DNA from: Phycomyces nitens
Lineage: Eukaryota > Mucoromycota > Mucoromycetes > Mucorales > Phycomycetaceae
Direction: 5' to 3'
DNA length: 64,000 nucleotides
NCBI GenBank assembly: GCA_022702545.1
Contig: JAHRBC010000005.1
Span: 2,480,001 to 2,544,000 of the forward strand
A program made the position numbers and the translations under genes. Below are positions 59,898-64,000 of this stretch, one piece after another; the first letter of the stretch is position 1, and each line of letters starts with the position of its first letter. The notes under the pieces are model-generated. The model saw nothing but the letters and a program-made list of their open reading frames with translations, was not told the DNA's origin and ran no database searches.

Positions 59898-60993
59898 ATG
59901 TGGGATCCAGTATTTGCATCTTCATTAGCTGGCTATGCTTCATTTGCATGCTGGGTCATTGTGTTTGCACCGTGCGTCTTTATGCTCAATTCGATTTGGT
60001 TTTCTAAACTGGTTTGTTCAATAGACAACTGTTTATAAACTATAGACGAAAGAGTGGAGATGGGCTGTCGATGCAATTTCTGGTTATCTGGCTTGCAGGC
60101 GATCTATTTAATCTGGCAGGCGTTGTCATGCAAGATTTACTAGTCACCATGGTGAGTTGTGTTACATTAAACTAATCGAGCACTCGACTCAATTACACGG
60201 TAGTTTATATTGGCACTATGGTATACTGTGGCAGACATGGGGCTTATCTGGCAGGTAGTCCATTACCAAAGACTCAATGGGAGGTTGCGAGAGGAGGTTG
60301 TGGTGTCTAGTCAAGACTCTCAATCGGCTGACTCCCAAAGACGCATGAGTACCGAGACAGACCCATTGATTGACCAAGGTCCAATGCATCAGTTTATTGA
60401 GAGGTTATCGATAGAGAACAAGCAGATTTCAACCACTGTGTTGAATATAGTTGGAGGGAGCTCCATTGTATTCTTAACTCTAGGTTCATGCTATGCATAC
60501 TATTCTGTCCACTTGAAAACACCGAAAGATCCCGAAGATGGGATGCCTGAACAGATGTTGAATGTGTTTCCTCAGATTCTAGGATGGCTCAGTGCTGTTT
60601 TATATGTTGGAAGTCGTATCCCTCAGATAATCATGAACACAAGAAAGAAGAGCACAGATGGCTTGAGCCTGGGGATGTTTATGTGTGCCGTCATGGGAAA
60701 TATCTTTTATACTTTGGTAATATTGGCAGTAATGAGATCAATGAGATCAATGATATTTAACATGCATTTGGAACAGTCCATCTTCTTGCGCTCGACCGAT
60801 GGCCACTACTTGCTTATCAATCTTCCATGGATCATAGGAAGCTCTGGGACACTGCTGTTTGACATGATCGTATGTACCGCATATATTTTTTTGTTTTTGT
60901 TTTGTTAAATTCATGATTCTCATCATGGCCACTTCTTAGATCTTTCTTCAATTCTTCATATTTAAGAAAAAGGAGAACCGCCGGCTTGACTAG
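59898..60993 (+). CDS. PQ-loop transporter (Ypq/PQLC2 family)
   Basis: Five exons (59898-59971, 60025-60151, 60204-60716, 60777-60869, 60940-60993) give 286 residues with seven predicted membrane segments. Two PQ-loop repeats are present: APQLFINYRRKSGDGLS (about 25-41) and SRIPQIIMNTRKKSTDGLS (about 203-221). Proteins of this family (yeast Ypq1-3, human PQLC2) export cationic amino acids from the vacuole or lysosome. A hydrophilic loop of about 80 residues with Ser/Gln/Asp lies between the third and fourth helices, as in Ypq proteins. A stop preceded by KKKENRRLD marks the cytosolic tail. The ATG at 59898 is chosen because the frame of an earlier ATG (59888) does not join the PQ domain. It is divergent from INTS7, with 243 bases between the two starts. 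Confidence 0.92.
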
Positions 60994-61288
60994 ATTAAAC
61001 TAAATCTACCCGTCAAACTGTATTTTTTGCCTGTTAGTATTTAATAATTATTTGTTTTTCCATCATCTTTAAATTGCCCTAACACCCAACCGGCATTACA
61101 TAATACAAGATACATTTGTTCAAAAGGTCCGGTTCTGTGGATACATTTCAATAACAAATGAGGCTTTTATTCCCTATACAACAAAGATGTCTCGGGATAT
61201 TATTCTTCCATCGAACAAATTCTCTGATAAATTAGATGCTCTAATAGTTTATTTGCTTTCCTTTTGCCTTGACATATTCTTTCTTATT

Positions 61289-62590
61289 ATGTATCTAAAT
61301 ATACTCCTTTTACTGGGGCTTCTTTGCGGTCCTGTGCTGGGTCGTGTAGCTCTATGTACTCTTGATAGCCAAATCTATCCACCTGGAACCATACATGCTC
61401 CATGCTATGAATCAAAGTGGAAAAACATCATTGCATTTGGAAACTCATGGACAGAGAATGGGTTGGATATATAATGCTAAAAATGCTAAATACGTTAAAT
61501 ACTCACTCATCTATAGGTACGCACATCTCACCAAAGAGTCGTATATCTCTGGGGATTATGTAAGATAATTGATCTTTATGGAGATAGTTGGTCTAATATG
61601 CTTATAGTTGGGTAGAATGACAAATGGCCCTACTTGGGCCGAATACCTTTCCAAACTCCTTGGATCTGATCTATACAACTTTGCATTTTCTGGTGCTACA
61701 GCTAATAACGTAAAGATGACGAGAGGCATTTCATACAACGAACTTGTACTTATTCATGTAACAGAGTGTAGTGTATCGAAGTACTGCCGATGTAAGCGAG
61801 CAGATTTATATGTTCCAACAGACTCTTCGGGATGAAAGGCTGGATCCACAATCATCAATATATATGCTCTGGACAGGTAAATTAAAAAACCAAAAAAAAA
61901 CATCTAGTTTAATATTCTCTAATAATATTTGTTGTACAACACATTAGGGGTCAATGATGTTCACGATATATTTGTAGCAAGTAAAGAAGGAGATGTTGAG
62001 CCAGAACCAGCAATTAATCGAGTGATTGCTTCTGTTTATAATGAGCTGGTAAGCTATATTATAAACCGAATCCGGTTTGCTAAATTATCTATAGGAGAGA
62101 CTGTATGCATTTTCGCATGCCCGTAATTTTGGTGTAATGGGCCTGGCACCCATTGATAAATTGCCGTTATTTGAGGACCTTTCAAGCGATGAAAAGACTG
62201 ATCTCCAGGATCTGATAAAGCTATACAACCATAACATGCAAAACATGATTAAGAAATTCGTTGAAAAGCACACCTTTTTAAAACAGAGAAAGAGACAGAC
62301 TGAAGGCTCTGATGTCAGCAAAGTAAAGATATACTTCTTTGACAGCCATAGTCTATTTCAAACCATCTTTGATGATCCTGATAAACATGACCTATGGATT
62401 CTGGACAAGACCTGTCAGCCAGAAAACACTACACAATGCCGAGTACCAGACAGGTTAGCTTATAACATAAAAATAAGATTTTGTAGCACTAATATTTGGT
62501 TTTAGATATCTCTGGTGGGATGCATGGCACCCTACAACTGCTACCCAGAAAATCATTGCAAATGGAGTTGTTGATCTAATTACCCTTTAG
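61289..62590 (+). CDS. Secreted GDSL-type (SGNH) esterase/lipase
   Basis: Seven exons (61289-61461, 61517-61559, 61608-61709, 61765-61876, 61948-62048, 62095-62453, 62506-62590) give 324 residues. Starting at the ATG at 61289 gives a good signal peptide (MYLNILLLLGLLCGPVLGRV); an in-frame ATG at 61187 would add 34 residues and weaken it. Block I is AFGNSWTENG with the nucleophile Ser; the usual GDS Asp is Asn here. GRMTNGPTWAEYLSKLL and NFAFSGATANN follow. Block III is LWTGVNDVHD with the oxyanion Asn, and block V WWDAWHPT has the catalytic Asp and His. The fold hydrolyses esters, including lipids and acetylated sugars. The resemblance to fungal CE16 and plant-type GDSL enzymes suggests a secreted enzyme; the substrate is unknown. 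Confidence 0.88.
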
Positions 62591-63097
62591 TGTTGTAATC
62601 TAAATAGTCCAATATACACATATTTATACACATTTGCTGTCTGGTCCAAGGTTTTAATTTCTACCTACATATTATGCACTGCTTATGTCGGCTAATTCTT
62701 ATAAGGACCAGAAATTCCTTTGGCAAGGGTGTCAGTTTTTTTTCTTCTCTTTTGTCCATGTCAATATTTTGTACAAAAAAGCGACGCAGCAAGACAGATA
62801 AATAAAGATAGAAATAAAGATAGAAATAGAATTAAAGATGTTGTTTATTTGTAATGGAGATTCAAAACATAGGTTTCGCAGCACAAGGCTTTACACAGAG
62901 ATCTCTTCTTGAGTTACCTTGTCAAGACACGTCTTTTTGACATTGCTCACCAGAATACTGCGGGTGCTGCGATAATTTCTGATTGGAGGGGCTGCGGGTG
63001 CTGCACCCAGTCCGCTCCTGACAAAAATGGAATTATATATGAATATATATATATATATAAGCTCCTTATTCACCTACTCTCCTTGTCATATATCACA
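62591..63097. other. Intergenic gap with a short direct repeat and palindrome
   Basis: About 500 bases before the HAD gene. It contains two copies of the 13-mer CTGCGGGTGCTGC (62958-62970 and 62992-63004), and the palindrome GGGTGCTGCACCC at 62996-63008. A TA run follows near 63045-63058, about 40-55 bases before the ATG at 63098. These may be promoter elements or the trace of a small inverted-repeat element. Confidence 0.5.
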
Positions 63098-63924
63098 ATG
63101 CCAACTGCTGCCTTTAATTTTCTAGGTAAAGACTACTAGATTAACAAAGGATCAACCAATAACCCTGTGTTAGGAACCCTGTTTTGCTTTGACAGGGTCA
63201 TTGACACTCTTCACATGACATTTCCTAATGATCTACCAACCAAAAAGCAAGCACGAATATTTTACTATGGATGGCTGTGGGCAGGAATACGTGATTACTT
63301 TGGGACATCTCATGCTGGTCGATACCATCCCCTACTTTTTATCTTGCGTGGCACCCTGACGCGTGCTAGATTAGTCCAAGACATGGAAACCCCAACTAAT
63401 GAAGAGATTGATCAAATCATGGCAGCATTTGAGGATCTGGAACCAATGGCCACAGCGCTTGAATGCTTTGAATTATTACGAGAGAACAACTGGGACATTT
63501 GGATCCTCACAAACGGCTCGTATGCCAGTACAGAACTCTTGTTAAAAAGACATGGACTAGATACATTTGTTGGTGATAATATTCTGAGCTGTGATGACTT
63601 GGGGATCTCAAAACCTCATCCAAAAGTATACTCTGAATTCATGCGGGCTGCAGTCCACAAGACAAAGCGCATTGAGGTAGGCTTCTTTGGTCTGATTCCA
63701 TTCCTAAACTCTTGCTCTAGAATTTTTATTTAGTTGCAGCCCATGCGTGGGACCTTGCAGGAGCCAAGAATGTATCAGTACGGACAGTCTATCTAACAAC
63801 AGAGGAGAAGGTGTATAGTGCAGATGCCTATGATGGCTCGTATCCAGACGTTCAATCGGATTCTTTGATTAAATGTGTAAAGGGAATGATAGAATTAGAG
63901 AACAAAAAGAGGCGGTTTCTGTAG
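63098..63924 (+). CDS. HAD-superfamily protein, haloacid-dehalogenase-like, nucleophile replaced
   Basis: Three exons (63098-63125, 63174-63676, 63721-63924) give 244 residues. The layout is that of type II haloacid dehalogenases: motif I region AAFNFLGTLFCFDRVIDTLH (about 4-23), motif II ILTNGSYAST with the conserved Thr and Asn, motif III SKPHPKVY with Lys, and motif IV LVAAHAWDLAGAKN with the acidic Asp. The catalytic Asp that forms the covalent intermediate would sit in the second position of motif I (FD-x-x-GTL); here it is Asn (FNFLGTL). Related fungal sequences with this change may exist. If the residue reading is right, the protein is likely not an ordinary dehalogenase or phosphatase. 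The acceptor of the last intron was placed to read NFYLVAAHAWD. Confidence 0.88.
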
Positions 63925-64000
63925 TTTGACCTTTCTTTTCATCATCTCTTTCGATGGTTCTTTTGAACCACCCTCATTTTTGCATTTGTCTTGAACACAC

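Noticed and set aside
1..64000. tRNA, rRNA or CRISPR features.
   Set aside because: I scanned for tRNA B-box-like motifs and repeat-spacer patterns and saw none; a covariance-model search would be decisive.

Overview
This window looks like nuclear DNA of an early-diverging fungus, most likely Mucoromycota (Mucorales-like); that placement is inferred from gene content. The evidence is eukaryotic, densely packed genes split by many short introns (mostly about 43-110 nt, gt...ag), A+T-rich intergenic DNA full of microsatellites, and typically fungal genes (septin, Ndt80-type factor, PHO85-type cyclin, hexokinase, DUF3020 protein, Dml1). Alongside these are genes that yeasts lack: two Integrator subunits, a Gdown1-like protein, a U11-59K/PDCD7-like protein, an HSPA12-type Hsp70 and a FUS/TAF15-like protein. 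Exon structures were worked out by hand from splice signals and reading phase. In every multi-exon model the exon lengths sum to a multiple of three.

Layout. 1-9 kb: a small basic protein, a Cdc3/AspB-type septin, TIM21 on the minus strand, and hexokinase. 9.5-12 kb: intronless TTC27/EMW1. 12.4-19.4 kb: ATG2 (minus, 14 exons). 20.8-28.4 kb: a compact block of a DUF3020 protein, an F-box/ZnF-UBP/DUSP protein and a PDCD7-like protein on plus, then DML1/Misato and a LENG1-like protein on minus. 28.6-29.5 kb: a decayed Tc1/mariner transposase. 31-34.5 kb: an Ndt80-like factor and the mitochondrial ATPase AFG1. 34.5-37.7 kb: A+T-rich DNA with no gene seen. 37.7-42.1 kb: a PHO85-type cyclin and a FUS/TAF15-like protein, both minus. 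44-60 kb: an INTS5-like protein, mitochondrial ribosomal protein mL41, a ZCCHC9-like zinc-knuckle protein, a POLR2M/Gdown1-like protein, an HSPA12-like Hsp70 and INTS7. 59.9-64 kb: a PQ-loop transporter, a GDSL-type esterase and a HAD-family protein.

How the genes relate. Most are housekeeping genes of unrelated pathways, as expected for a fungal chromosome. The notable theme is RNA polymerase II output and RNA processing: INTS5-like, POLR2M-like and INTS7 lie within 16 kb, with PDCD7-like, LENG1-like and FUS-like genes elsewhere. Their adjacency need not mean co-regulation, but together they argue that this lineage keeps an animal-like transcription-termination and minor-spliceosome toolkit. 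The mitochondrial genes (TIM21, AFG1, mL41, possibly DML1) are scattered. Four introns appear to use a gc...ag boundary with a gcaag donor. I saw no rRNA or tRNA genes, CRISPR arrays or bacterial features.
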